64,000 bases of DNA from Callaeas wilsoni (lineage: Eukaryota; Chordata; Aves; Passeriformes; Callaeidae). Below are positions 14,401 through 26,873 of this stretch, one piece after another. The stretch is from assembly GCA_013398955.1 (NCBI GenBank), contig VWPU01004868.1, positions 175,221 through 239,220 of the forward strand, read 5' to 3'. A model generated the notes under the pieces. That model did not search any database and was not told where the DNA came from. It saw only the letters and a list, made by a program, of their open reading frames with translations. A program made the translations under genes and the position numbers. Position 1 is the first letter of the stretch, and every line of letters starts with the position of its first letter.

Positions 14401-17400
14401 TACAAATTCAGTAATAAGGCCTTCCTAAGGGATTAAAAAAGTAAAGAATGTGCTTTTGAGTAGCTGAATGCAGTATAGCTTTGAATGTACATTCAGATAT
14501 TGAATAACAGATGATTAAAACCAAGGACCTGGAAATACAATTACAAAAAAAGATTATGCAGGGTCACAAGCTTCCAGTGTTAATCATAATTTGGAACAAA
14601 TTTCACCATGAATAGATCCAATTGCATTACTTACAGGAATTACTGCAGATGACAGGGCATCTCTAGAAGCATGAGGACAAAACATTTCCAATCTTAACAT
14701 TTACAACACCCATATTTACCTAAATTTCCATTTGAAATGCCGCTACTCATCTACTGCAGATGGTCTTTTCCTGAGTTTAAAATGAGTAAGAATTAAAGAA
14801 TTATCACCATTCATATGCTTTGATTTTCCCATGAACTTCAGAATATAGAATTAGGCCTTTTCATAAGACTGAATGTATCCTAAAGAGATGGAAACAAATC
14901 GCAGGCACTGCCAAGACATGGAAGTAACAAATCCAGTGAAGATCACCATCAATGTCACACAGTGCAGTCCCTGAGAGTGTAAGGAAAATAGTTTTCCAAA
15001 AGAACTCCAAATCCATTGATTTGGAATCAATGATTCTTTCAAAGTTATACAGAGAAATATTTTAACACAGTACAGAGTTAACAAGTACAGAAATAACTAG
15101 AAGTAAGTTTTACAAAGAATACTAATTCTTTACTTGGCAGAAGAAAACTGGTTCCACTATATATAAAAATAAAAGTAAATTACATTTTAATTCAGCAGAA
15201 ACATAAAATCCTATTAAAAAAATTATTTGCAATGATGTACCAGAATTTTTCACAAGAGTATGGAAAAAGATATTGTCATCATATACCAACACACCTACCC
15301 AAGAAGAGGAAGGTCTAAAGTAATTTGAAGAAGATCCCCTTCTAATTTGAGGAAATTATAGGGTAGAGTCAGAATGGAAAATGTTGCACATAGTCTGCTG
15401 TGTTAAAGCAGTAGCAGAAAGAACAAGAAATAAACCGTATGCATAAAAGGCAGGACATTGAAGTATTTTTCAGCTTCTGTGTTACCCTGAAAATGTCTTA
15501 ATTCGATCCTGGCACATGTTTTAGGATGATACACCATCATCCACTTCACTGGTTTTCAAGGAACATTAAGCCAATAGCACAAAGTAGAAGGAAGTAGAAG
15601 CCCTCCCTAGCCAATTTTCTGACCTGAATAATCAAAACCTCAGACACTTGCAGGCAGAATAGCGGTAGACCAAGACACTCAGGAAAGATTTACTTCACTG
15701 TGAAACATTCATGAAGTTTCATCATAGCTCAAACAGTACAAGGAACAAAAAGAACGCATACGTTTATTGACGAATACGAAGGATGAACTAACAAATTTTA
15801 CCTTCTGAGCCAGAGGACACCAGCAATACAGTGCTGTAAATAACAGATTAATTTTTTCTGAAAGACCTTAAAGCTTTGTGAATACATGTCTGTGGTTGAA
15901 TTCAAACAGCTACTTTTCTGCCTTTAAAAAGTATATCCAACCACGACTGGAAGTTTTCCACATTTAGCACTGTCACGCACCTTAGAATCAATGTATGACC
16001 ATTCTCCCAGAAGTTAAACTTCCCCAAAAAGAAGAACTTCACCATAATCCAGAAAACAGTCTCCTGGTTTACAGAAGTAGTTTGAGTGTTTTATATTCAG
16101 ATTTTTTTAAAAATACCTAAGCAAGAGAAAGAATGTAGCTGTCCAGCTAGGGAAGCTGCCACATGCACTTCACTACCTCTAGCTAAACTGGTTTCTCTCT
16201 TTGTCAGAGACTCTATACAGTTAAGTAACAATGGAAGTATGAAAATAATCAAAAATATATTTAGCATCTCCTTTTAAGGGGCTCCCAGTATCTTCTTACA
16301 ATAAAGGAAGAAGAGAAAGAAGAAAATCCACATAAGTTACAACTCGAGGATCCACTCCAAAGTTTGCTCATCAATGAGAACCATTTAGTTTATTCATCAG
16401 ATACCAGAGGCTACTTATTAGAAATCAAATTCCAGATGTCAGTTAAGTATCATTTTATAAACTCATATTCACTTAGAAAGACATCAGAAGCAATCAAAAT
16501 AGTTCACCATTTATATAGGATTCTCAGGAAATAAAAATAATGCTGCTTACAAAATGAATATTTTATTGGTTTTTCTCTTGATATTTGTTATATATCTTTG
16601 GGGTTTTTACAGCTGAAAGTATCTCATAACACAACATAATAGAAGGCTATTCCTGTACACATTACAGCAGTTTTACATGTATTTTAGTCTTTTGCACCTA
16701 TTTTCTCCTGAAAGTTGGGGAAAAAGCAAGACCAGAGCATTACACTGTCCTATATCCTTGTCTGATGTTATTTCATCTGATTACAAGTTTCATTTTGCAT
16801 AAAATGCATCAAAATAATTCTAGAAGCTTTTATTCTGCAGCAATAAAAAATATAGCAAGAACTCACAGTATACAGAATATTCAGGGTTTCTGTTGTCCTT
16901 TACCAGAGTAAGCCTTCAAACAACATCCCACTTAGAAATTAGTTTGCCTTCCTGTGAACAAGCTCATTGCAATATGATTTTGAGGTCCGATCTCATATCT
17001 GTTCAATAATTATGAGACCAAAAAAAAGGATTCGATTTTTTTTTTGTACTGATTTTATTGGGTGTTGTTTACTTGCGCTAATTACTTAATATTTGCTTTC
17101 ATCAAAGGTAAATAGCATTTTATGAAAAAATTGTATCTGAAATATAATTTCAAATCTGCTGACCAATGTTGGTGATACTGCACAGAGCAAATTACCATAA
17201 TAATATCTTAGCATAGTGACATTTCCTGCAATTTTAAGGTTACTAAGGAAATTAAGCTAGAACTTTAACAATCCAGAATAGACTAATAGATAATCAGCAA
17301 TGCTTATTACACTTACAATATCTACACTAATCAGCTTCTGAATGCAAATTAGGAGGAATTAGGATAAAATTTTAAATCTCTGCAGTACCAATGGTTGGAA

Positions 17401-18699
17401 AGTGCCTTCTAACATTGGAAATCCTTGTCAAAATGCAAAGGGGGAAAAATGACTAAGAATTTTCATTACAAAATAATGTTAATAATACATAATTATAATT
17501 TATTAACACATAGATGTTAATGATTAAGATAATCACTTTACTTGTATATTCTGATTCCTTCATCTGTCCTCTTAATATTTATATTTTTAGGTTGCACAGT
17601 CCATAAATTGAGATGACATTCAAAAACTCTGGCTCATTTATTCAAAAATAGTCATTCCTATTCAGGTGTTGGTCTAATAGCTTCATTTGCAGAACAGACT
17701 TTTTGATGTACAACTGGAGTTGCCATTGTCCAAACTCACACAAAAACTCATTAAGGGTTGAATATTTTCAGAAATCATTGAAATTAAAAAAGTTTTGGGT
17801 GGCAGTTAAAATAGCAGCACTGTGTTTTTAAAAAATGGATAAGTAATTCTTGTGAAGTTTATGCTCCAAATTTAAAAATTGTTCTCAGTTCCCTTCTATA
17901 GCATTTTAAAAATTTGGTTTAAATGTCAACATTCAAGAAAATAATAGAAGTTAAGCCAATGCTCTTAATGAGACAGCTCTAATACAGGTGCCAGAATATG
18001 CAGTGTTTGGAAATGTTTGAGTAAGTAGTTGTGAGATGTAAATTTGAGAAAACCCTTCACCAATAATCAGTGCATCAAGATAAGATTTCTGTGGTCTTTT
18101 AGCATGAACAAATCCTGCTTAGCATAACTACAAAACCCTGTAAGGACACTGATTGGCAGGCTGTTAATGATGCACATTTAGAATTTTCTCCTTTCATAAA
18201 GAATGTGCTGAAATAGAAACGCGAATTAAAAATAAGCACACGCATATGTCCATTACTAATACGTGAATCTGCATACATATATCTCACAATTGCCTTGCAA
18301 TATGTTGGAGAAAAACTAATTTTTTAAGCCACTGGAGCTGGATAATGTCTTTTCATATCTGTTTTGCCCCATTGCTTTTAATTTGAGTAAAAAAATAAAT
18401 CACAGTCTTATGTTAAAATTGTATCACAAATAAAAGACAGTGCAATTAGATAGGTAACCTTCGATGTACTAACCAATACTTGTAAAATGTGGGGGCATTA
18501 TGTGGTGTCTCTGGCTGTAGCTCAGGGAAGGAGGCAAGAGAAGGATCATTACCTGCAACTCCAATAGCACAGTTTAATTCTGAAAGAATTTTTTGCTGAA
18601 AACATAGAAAATCTTACTTTTTCCCCCCTCATTTGTTTTAGATTCTTTCTTTGGAACCACCTAGATAACAACAAATATTGTAACAAGGGTCTATTGGCT

Positions 18700-18870
18700 T
18701 TTCCACTGCATAAAAAATAAACAGAGCTACTTGTCCTGCCTGGCATGGTCCTAGGCTGGGGTCAGGATGGACACATGGAGAGCCAGGCCGTGGATACACA
18801 GCCTTTTCCATGCCCACCTTCCCTCTCGGTGCAGCAGTAGGTGCCAGCAGCTCCAAGTGGGAAAACATGA
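18700..18870. other. GC-richer patch, unexplained
   Basis: A short stretch clearly more GC-rich than its surroundings, with CTGCCTGGCATGG and AGCCAGGCCGTGG and few CpGs. Overlapping minus-strand frames cross it (18549-18746, 18638-18868) but neither resembles a known protein. It might be an old, unrecognised repeat or a conserved non-coding element. Confidence 0.3.
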
Positions 18871-21552
18871 ATACTGTTTCCTGGAATAAAAGAATTTACC
18901 TCTAAAGATCTACTGGCATAGCTTACATTCACAACACGCTATACAAAATACAGATACTTTCATACGTGGACAGTAACTCCACTTTTAAAAGACTGAATAA
19001 CAGGGCTATGCTTTAGAAATAGAGCAAGTACTGGGCAATTCAGGATGCATATTAAGGAATGAGATTATTCCTTTCAGTAGAGCCATGAGGAGAGAGGTAA
19101 TACACACGAGAAAATGGCTCAAGGATTTGAACACTTGTTCTTCCAATTTCTTCCCCCTTAATTCTTGTATCTTTTTAACACATTTATAAAACATCAATAA
19201 GCAACAGTTGATCAACACCAGTTTTATTGTTTAGGTCTCCAGATACCACCTTATACAGAATTAACCATATATTGAGCTGTGCGTGAAAAATTTGGTAGGA
19301 AGTATCATACAGTACAGGCTCTTCAGCATTCATTTTGTTTGATTCAGACGTGACATCTATTGCAAGTCAGAATTTTTCAAACTGCAATGTTATTTAAAAC
19401 ATCTTAATGCAACCGAAGGTCTGGAAAACTTTGAACTTGGTGGAAGAGCAGCCAGTCATCAAACTTCTAAAAAATTACTGATATCAGAATAAACCTAAGG
19501 GATATTCTATAGAAGCGGAAAAGCTTCTGCTATGTAAACTATAACCACAGTCAGAACATTTTTTAATTTGCCACAGCTGTTATGAAAAGAGTAACACTGA
19601 CCAGGTATTTCAGTATGAAGGACTTTGTGCTAACAGCTACCGCTGAGCAGCAGTTTAAATTGAGTTCTCAGCAGCTGAGAACTACAAGAGACAACTCTTG
19701 AACCAACTTCATCCCCATCCTGCCAGAAAGGAAATGAAAGCATTTTTGGAGAAGAAAATATTGAAAGAAAAATATCTGAGGAAAAGGAGAGTAGGGAAAA
19801 ACTTGAGCTGAAAATTTTAGCAGATCATTCGAAAACTTATCTTATTCCTTCAGATTCAGCAAAAAAACAACTGCATTACTATTTGTCTATTTTAGCAATT
19901 TGTTTTTCTAATTTTTATCATGCACATTTAACATATATTTCTGCAGTATCTCTCTGGGAATATCAATAGAACTATTTTAATATCTTACTAAGATCAGGAT
20001 AAACCAGGGAAATCTTTTCCATTTTCTACCTTTTAAAACAAAATTAAATCATGAAGTACAGCATTCAAATATTGATCCTTGCCATATACAAGAAACTAAC
20101 ACTGCTGCTGAGATCCTGCTGCTGAATATGATGTGGACCATAACCACTGCAGCAACACTAATTGCAGGTAAATGTCAATATTTTAATGTCAGGCACAGTA
20201 ACTTGGAACAATTTCCTCTTGTTTAACCCTCATTACTAATGCATTAGCAAACACTTTTATGTCCTTAAAAATGACTGCCCTATTACTTTAGGAATATTTG
20301 AGAAGGTATTAAAATTAGATTTACTGGTAAGTAGTAACACTCTGAAGATTCCCATTGGAAAAACAGGTACTACACATTCACACTGTGCTGGTATTCCACA
20401 GTACGTCCCATTCTGATGCTGTTTTTTAATAGTCCCTTCAATGATTTTGAAAACCATCTCATGGATAATTTTAGGATGATTGAATAAAATTAGTTGAGGC
20501 TCCCAAACTTGCTCTGTAATAGCTAATATTTGGCTTCAGTTCAGGGAAATATAGGATCTCCATTTCCTTTCCTGGACTCCTTAATTATCCCCTCCGCTGC
20601 TACTTTTAATTTAAAAAATAAATTGTTTCCAATGACATGTTCAAAGCCTTAAGGAAAAACGTTTATAACTTCAGTATAGCATAAAAGCTGTTAGAGATGA
20701 AATCTAATCTTTAGGCTTTATAGTGTCTTTTTAATACACTTAATGATAGCTGTTATGATCATTATAATCCAACCATATAAAAAAACTAAACAGGAATATC
20801 TCCCAAGAACTGCTTCCCTTCAGTCCCTGTATCACAGACAAATGTGGGTTTTTTTAATTTCCTTTCATACAAATTATTTTTGATAAGAACTACTTTTGAA
20901 AGACATACAGAAGTATGGAAAGAGCTAACAGATTCAATAAAAGAATGAATCTCACATCATTTTACATTATATGAATACAACTTTTGTTCCTTATTTGGAT
21001 CTTTGCTGTTGACTACATTTCAAAATTACATTTTCACAAGTTATTACTACCTTTATAACTGGAAAATAACCTTTACGTTCCAGACAGAATTCTTAAAAAT
21101 ATCATAGTTGCTTACTGAAATTTCTGAAGAAGGAATAATTAGTATCCCCTCCTCAGTGAGATTTCTCGTAAGCCACGGCCCAACCTTCTTTTCAGGGGTA
21201 CTCAGAATAACTTTCATCCAGATTTTAGAAACTCAAAGTATGTCATATCCATTCCCATTATTGCATTACACACTCAAAACTTGAAATTAGTCTTTCACTT
21301 GAGCTAGACCAACAGTCTTAACGCCATGAATTATATTCCGCTGGGGAATAGAGGGAATCATTGCCAACAAATGTGCCCAGTTATCATTACTAAAAGTAGC
21401 AGATTTCAAGAGTACTTTGGCAGGAGTTACAGCAGCAGCTGTAGATACCAGAAGTATCTGTCAGTTCAAAGTTTGCAATTTACTTCGCTTAGTAACATCC
21501 CTCTGCAGAAAACTATCAACTTAAAACAAAAATATCTAATTAAAATTGATAT

Positions 21553-22006
21553 TGATGCCTTGGAGAGGCTGCCCTGGAACAGAGGCTAGACAGAGTGAAA
21601 GGCTAAAGGGTAGGGATTTATTGAAAGGCCTTCACAGGGTGCACCTTGGGCAGTGCAGGAGTCTCGCAGAGACTACACCCAAGATGGACACAGTCACAGG
21701 TTTTTCAGACAGATAGAAGTTTTGTCCATTTGCCTATCAGAGGTTAATTGTCCAATTACAGCTTCAGGCAGTGGAGTCCCTCTTGGTTCTCTCAGTTTGC
21801 TCCCCCCAACTCACTTTTGTTTCCATTTCTCAGGGCCTGAGACAGTGAGGTGTCCTTGATTCTCAGGCCTAGAGAGGAATTGCTGTGTCTGACCAAAATG
21901 GGAAGAGCAGTAGCTAACACTCTATATGGAGCTCAGAGTTATACACTAAAGAATTGCAGGATTACAAATATATGAAAAATATAAAAGCTAAAATCCTAAG
22001 GCATCA
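21553..22006 (-). mobile_element. Solo LTR of endogenous retrovirus, family A, copy 1
   Basis: A 454-bp block that is the reverse complement of 38541-38997. It starts TGATGCCTT and ends AAGGCATCA, a perfect 9-bp terminal inverted repeat with the TG...CA ends of LTRs. The flanks carry a 4-bp direct repeat, ATAT at 21549-21552 and 22007-22010, consistent with a target-site duplication; 4 bp suggests an ERV1-like integrase but is weak evidence. In the sense (minus) direction an AATAAA signal lies near the 3' end (TTTATT at 21617-21622 on the plus strand). No internal viral sequence flanks it, so it is a solo LTR left by recombination between the two LTRs of a provirus. Open frames inside it (for example 21653-21859) are shadows. 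Confidence 0.88.
21617..21622 (-). promoter_or_regulatory. LTR polyadenylation signal
   Basis: AATAAA on the minus strand, about 65 bases before the 3' end of the family A LTR. It is conserved in the second copy at 38928-38933, in the position expected for the R-region polyadenylation signal. Confidence 0.7.
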
Positions 22007-22689
22007 ATATGACTAGAATTAATATCTAGATCTCAGCACAGCTGCAGATCAATATCAGTCTTAAAGCTGTTCAGACATACTGAGACTGTCTTCTATGTCA
22101 TTTTGGAGCATTCCAACCCAGAAAGTGCAGAAGCAACTAGAGCTTTACTTGCTGGTGGCTGTAGTGGCAAAGACAGCAGAAGCAGCAACACCAAGCAGCA
22201 GCTTTTAAAAAAAAATACCCTAGGGAGAAATGAACTAACCTGAATTACCTGACATCATGTCTGATTTTACCTGTGTTTTTTTCACTTACACAAATAAATC
22301 TCATATGTTTTATATTATATCCTATAACCTAATTTTAAAGTGATACTGTATTTTAATAGATGCCTTAACAGCCACTGCTCTCTAAAAACTGGGATAATAT
22401 GGCAAAGTTTACTAAAAAATGCATTATTTCATTGCAAAAATTATCCCCGTGATGTTATTCCGCTCACTTTAACAAAACCTTCAAAATTTTGACTTTGTTT
22501 CCCCTCAGAGAACTTCCCCCAATTATACCCACAAACCCTTGTACATTTCCTAACACCTCCCTGCCTAATTGGAGCCCTCCCATTTTTGTTTCCTAAACAT
22601 TTCTTCACTCCTTTCTACAATGACATCTTTCTTAGAGTCCATATCTTAGAGTCAGATTACAGCATCTGCATGAATGACTAAAATCAGGG

Positions 22690-22885
22690 ACTGTCACCCT
22701 GGCAGTGGATTTGCCAAGGTGGTTAGAAGATAAAGTACTTTTTATCAAGAGTATACCCTTATAGCAATGAAGGTTAACTATATTCAGCTGCACCAGGAAA
22801 AGGACTGTGCAACTATGAAGGCAGCTCTGCTTGGAGTCAGAGGTGGGAACAGGAGGTCTCTTCCAACTTAAATTTTCCTATAAAA
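22690..22885 (+). mobile_element. CR1 LINE 3' tail, highly decayed
   Basis: Aligning by eye to the CR1 3' end gives several blocks in the right order. CCCTGGCAGTGGATTTGCC corresponds to the CTGGCACAGGTTGCCC region, TATATTCAGCTG to GATATTCAAA, and GGACTGTGCAAC to GGTCCTGGGCAAC. GCTCTGCTTGGAGTCAGAGG matches CCTGCTTGAGCAGGGG, and GGTCTCTTCCAACTTAAAT matches the terminal GGTCCCTTCCAACC block. There is one small deletion before the last block. The microsatellite-like tail is decayed. Order and spacing support the call despite low identity. Confidence 0.62.
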
Positions 22886-25800
22886 ATATTTGTGGAAAGG
22901 CTTTACTCCTTTCTTTATATTTTCCTACATGCCTCAGAAAAAGCTTGAAACTCTTCTCAGAACTAATATGATGCAAAAGAAAGAAGATGGCAGCTGAGAT
23001 GTTTGGAGCACTGTGGGAGAAACTCTGCTCCATTACATTTCTGCCAGCACCAATATTCAAGAATAACCCTTTCTCAGCACTTAGTTTCACACGAAGGGTC
23101 AGCCAGCCAGCCACATTATTAGGTCCTCCAAGCTGATTCTAAGTGGAAAAAAAATCCAAGAATCTAGCAAAATATATTTTCTAAAACTCAAGACAACAGG
23201 TCTTAAGACTCTATATACCAGTTTATGACCTGAAAATTTTGATGATTTCTGTAATACCATAGAGACAAAACACAATCCTTTTATAGCCTAAAATGCGCTT
23301 GATACGTGTACTAAGTAAATAACACTGCCTTGCCATTTCCATAGTATTGGAAAAATTTAATATTTTTAAGCAGATTTTTTACATTACAGCTATTTTAGAA
23401 GTTCTAATGCACTTTGAAGAGCTTAACTAAGTGCTGAATTACCTTCATAAATATTAGACAATAGACTACAGTAATAATCTTGTTATGAAACTCCAGCTTT
23501 ATTTGTCCTGCTGGAATGGTTCATTGTACAACACATTGCTGGTGCTTTGCTCTAACAGCCAGAGTCTCTTAGAATTCCTGATTACATTACTACACTCAAA
23601 AGCGTCATTATTTCAAAATGTTTTATCATTAGCAGTTCACTTTTAGATTACTTTAGGTACAATTCCCTAAGCCTGTTTTGACAAGATTAGCATCACACTT
23701 CTTAACTACATTGTTTGCTTAACTCTACAGACTCCTAAAATCCAGAAATGTGGAAGAGGTAGATAAAAGATTCCTCATCTGAAAAAATGCTTATTTTCAT
23801 TCATCAGGTAAAGTATCTTCCCAAATATAACGGTTTATTTTCCTTTTCATTCTTAATGTGCTACTTAACTGGGGTTTAAACGATGTACAAACAAAGAACA
23901 AAGTACACTACAGCCATATCACTCCATGCTGTGTTCTGATTAGACTTTAACAAGTAAATCAAAAAGGACGGAGTCAATATTTGAATGAAGGATTTCCAAT
24001 GAACAAGAGCATCTGCAGTGACAGTTCTGTCATGTTTTACATGCAAATCTGCCTTCTGAGCCACTGTCAACAATCTGATCTAGTGTTAACAGTGCAGGAA
24101 TATTTCTGTACTCTTTAGTTATTGGTAATTCTGTAGCCTTATTTTCTTAGTCAACAGCTGGGAGACAGAGCATTGGGCTGAATTTACAAGCTCTTCTTCC
24201 TTCACTGTAGTTTGCTGCTGCAGCAGCAGACTTGCATGTGTAGAGCCTAATCCATTAAAATGCTGCTGTGCCCTAGGACTCAGCAGAGAAATCGGTGTTT
24301 GCCGCTGACCCAAGCAGCACAGCTGGTGAGCTGAGCCTGAGCACTAGATCCTCCTTCAACTGTACTGATAATTCCCTGTCTCTTTCTCATCCATATTTTC
24401 TCACAGCTTAAGGAGCCCAACAGTTCCTGACACAGACTCCCAAGCTTCTATTGCCCCATTCCTCTTCAGGCAACTTCACAGTAATCCGCTGCCTTTCCTA
24501 AAGTCCACATCCAGCCTGTCCTTGACCCACTTATCCTACACCCTCTGCTCCTTCAAACCAGCCTCCAATACCTTCTCCAAGCAGCTGACTCTCTCTGAAT
24601 CAGCCTAGAGCTCAAGACAGGAAGGACATGACTTCCTATAGTATCCTCAACTCAAGGAACTTACAAAGTCATTTATCTGGGTTGAGTTCATATGACTTTT
24701 ACTGGGCAGACTCCTACAGCTACAACTGAAAAACTATTGTTCCTGTTAAAGGCAGCAAGACATGGAACCTGTCCACGTGTCCAGTGAAAACCTTTAACAT
24801 TCTTTCAAGGTGCACTAAACACTGTTCACTTACTTTTCCTGTCTATTTTCAACTGCTGGGGAAAATGTCAAAGCAAACTTCTTCTATCAGTTATTGAACA
24901 ATTAAACACAAAAAACATCTATAACTTTTCTTATACAACTGCCCAACCATAGGTAAAATGATAGACCAATCTTGATGTTTACTTAAGAATGCAGAAATGT
25001 TTCAGAGACCTTTCTAACTGGAAAAAAAATTACTGAAGTGCCACAAACAAGGACCTTCTTTTTAAGACTTAGCACAATTATACTGCTCTTCTAACCCAGG
25101 ACTATGAACAGATTATTCATTGTTGCCTGGAGAACACTTGCAGGTCAGGATTTCTTTCAGAAAGTATGCAAGATGTTCCAGCACTCTGGTCATACACCAT
25201 GCTCTGAACTAAAGTGATGAAACTAGGGATGAACAGCAGATTCACCTCAAAATGTTGTGTTCTTGAAATATTTCCAAACTGCAGGGCAACAGTAAGTGTT
25301 GAGGGAATTCAGTAGATGTGATTCTACAGGAAATGGGAACAGATCATCATTATATATCAAAAGGAATGTTGAGAATACTTAAATAAACCAAACTTAAAAT
25401 GCAGTATTTATGGACTTCTTCTTGCTCTTGGAGAACAGGCCTATAACCTGAGATTCATTTACATTGCAGTATTTTTATACCGAAAGATAGAAATAAGTAG
25501 TAATCCAAAAATAAGTAAAAATTTTTGAAAGTAAACATAATTCTTACATATATTATATGTATATATAAACATTATTCTTACATATATATATACATATATA
25601 TCCGTTTGCATGTGATTTTGACTAATTTTCCTTCTCTTCCATTTTTCCCTAATTTTTATTCTTCCATTTCATATTTTAATACTTCATGGACAAATTATTT
25701 CAATATATTATAAAGACAAATTGTTCCATAAGAAACAGAACTAATGATACTCTGTTTCCTATAGCTTCATGTTTCATGGTTGACTTATTTGATGTCTAAT

Positions 25801-26507
25801 AAGCACTCCAATGGAAGTTATTCCTGTGCCTAGGAATTCATAAAACCTCTCTGCTTTGTTGACTTTTCTCTAGAAAAAAGTGAATTTGCACTGTATCTGT
25901 ACTACAGCCAGGGACTAGGAGCCTTTGTCTACCTGGCTGCCAATATTCATGCTCACAGTAGCAATGTATCTTGTAAGGAACACTTTTTCTTGTGTTTAGG
26001 TTGAAGCAAACATACGAAGGAAGTAGACCGAGTACATTGACACTGAACACCCACAAACTTAACCAAAGCCCTTAAGATATGCTAAAGGAAAATATATTTT
26101 ATCAGAAAGGTGTTATTATTTCTAGCAATTTTAGTACAGCATTTTAGAGTAAGTGCAACTTACAGATGTAAAGCTTTCCTGTTAACGCCCCCAGCCTCTT
26201 TCTTTTTTTCCAGCTGACAGCACAGATTTTTCCATGGTTTCATCTCATGTCAAAAATATCACAATCCAAATGATGAAATAAGGTATTGTCTCTTGCTTCT
26301 TTTTATATGATTCATTCTCTCATAATAAATTTTGCACTAAAACCTGCTTTTTAAAGATTAAATAAATTTTTAAAATATTTGAATACTAGTTAGTTTTACA
26401 TTGGTTTCTCTCTCTTAGCACAGACCCTACAAAAATATTAAATCAGCAGCCATTAGATGTAGGTTTGTATTTATAGGGAACATAACCATTACTGTATACA
26501 GAAATAC
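22886..26507. other. AT-rich non-coding sequence
   Basis: No gene or named repeat seen, apart from a tandem 34-bp duplication at 25532-25601. A C/T-rich part at about 24340-24620 has no frame longer than chance and no family I recognise. Confidence 0.55.
25532..25601. repeat. Tandem duplication of a 34-bp AT-rich unit
   Basis: TAAACAT followed by ATTCTTACATATA occurs first from 25532 and again from 25566, with near-identical spacing. Each unit ends in a TA/CATA simple-repeat run. Two copies only; likely replication slippage in a (TA)n-rich tract. Confidence 0.75.
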
Positions 26508-26873
26508 CCTAAGGATGTAACGGATATTCCATACCGTAGAATGTCAAGGTCAACATATGAAGAGGGAGGAAGAAGAAAGAAGAGGGCAAATTCAGAGAAA
26601 TAGCATTTGTTTTCTGGAGTAACTGTCACAAGTGATAGAGCCCTGCTTTCCTGGGGATGGGTGAACACCTGCCTGCCCATGAAAAGCAGGGAATTAATTC
26701 CTCACTTTGTTTGCTTGTGCATGTGGCTTTTGCTTTATTTATCAAACTGTCTATATTTCACCCCATGACTTTATCCACTTTTAGCTTGTCCAATTTGCTC
26801 CCCCATGCCACTGCAGGAGAGTGAGGGAGCAGCTGTGTGGTACTTACTCACTGGCTGGGGTTAAAACCACCCA
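26508..26873 (+). mobile_element. Old solo LTR of endogenous retrovirus, family C
   Basis: I recognise this as a decayed copy of an LTR common in bird genomes. Landmarks in order are GGATATTCCATACC near 26522, a TATA-region remnant CATATGAAGAGG, then GATAGAGCCCTGCTTTCCTG and GGTGAACACCTGCCTGCCCA. After these come TTTGCTTTATTTATCAAACTG (the R/U5 region; the family's ATTAAA signal is mutated here), GCTCCCCCATGCCACTGCAGG, and GCTGGGGTTAAAACCAC just before the CA end. No matching second LTR or internal gene is nearby, so it is solo or a fragment. The 5' edge is approximate because upstream sequence has decayed. The minus-strand frame at 26489-26680 is a shadow. Confidence 0.8.

Larger units (their letters stand above)
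1276..21552. other. Long AT-rich non-coding stretch
   Basis: About 20 kb without a gene or interspersed repeat that I can name. It holds a duplicated palindromic motif at 1721-1767, a short (CA)n run at 5273-5284, a hairpin at 8424-8444, purine-rich stretches near 10441-10486 and 19730-19800, and a GC-richer patch at 18700-18870. Open frames here are short, lysine-, isoleucine- and phenylalanine-rich, and occur equally on both strands, as expected by chance. Enhancers or distant exons cannot be excluded from a single sequence. Confidence 0.6.

Noticed and set aside
18513..18528. tRNA A-box-like TAGCTCAGGGA
   Set aside because: No B box (GGTTCGANTCC) at the right distance and no acceptor stem could be folded.
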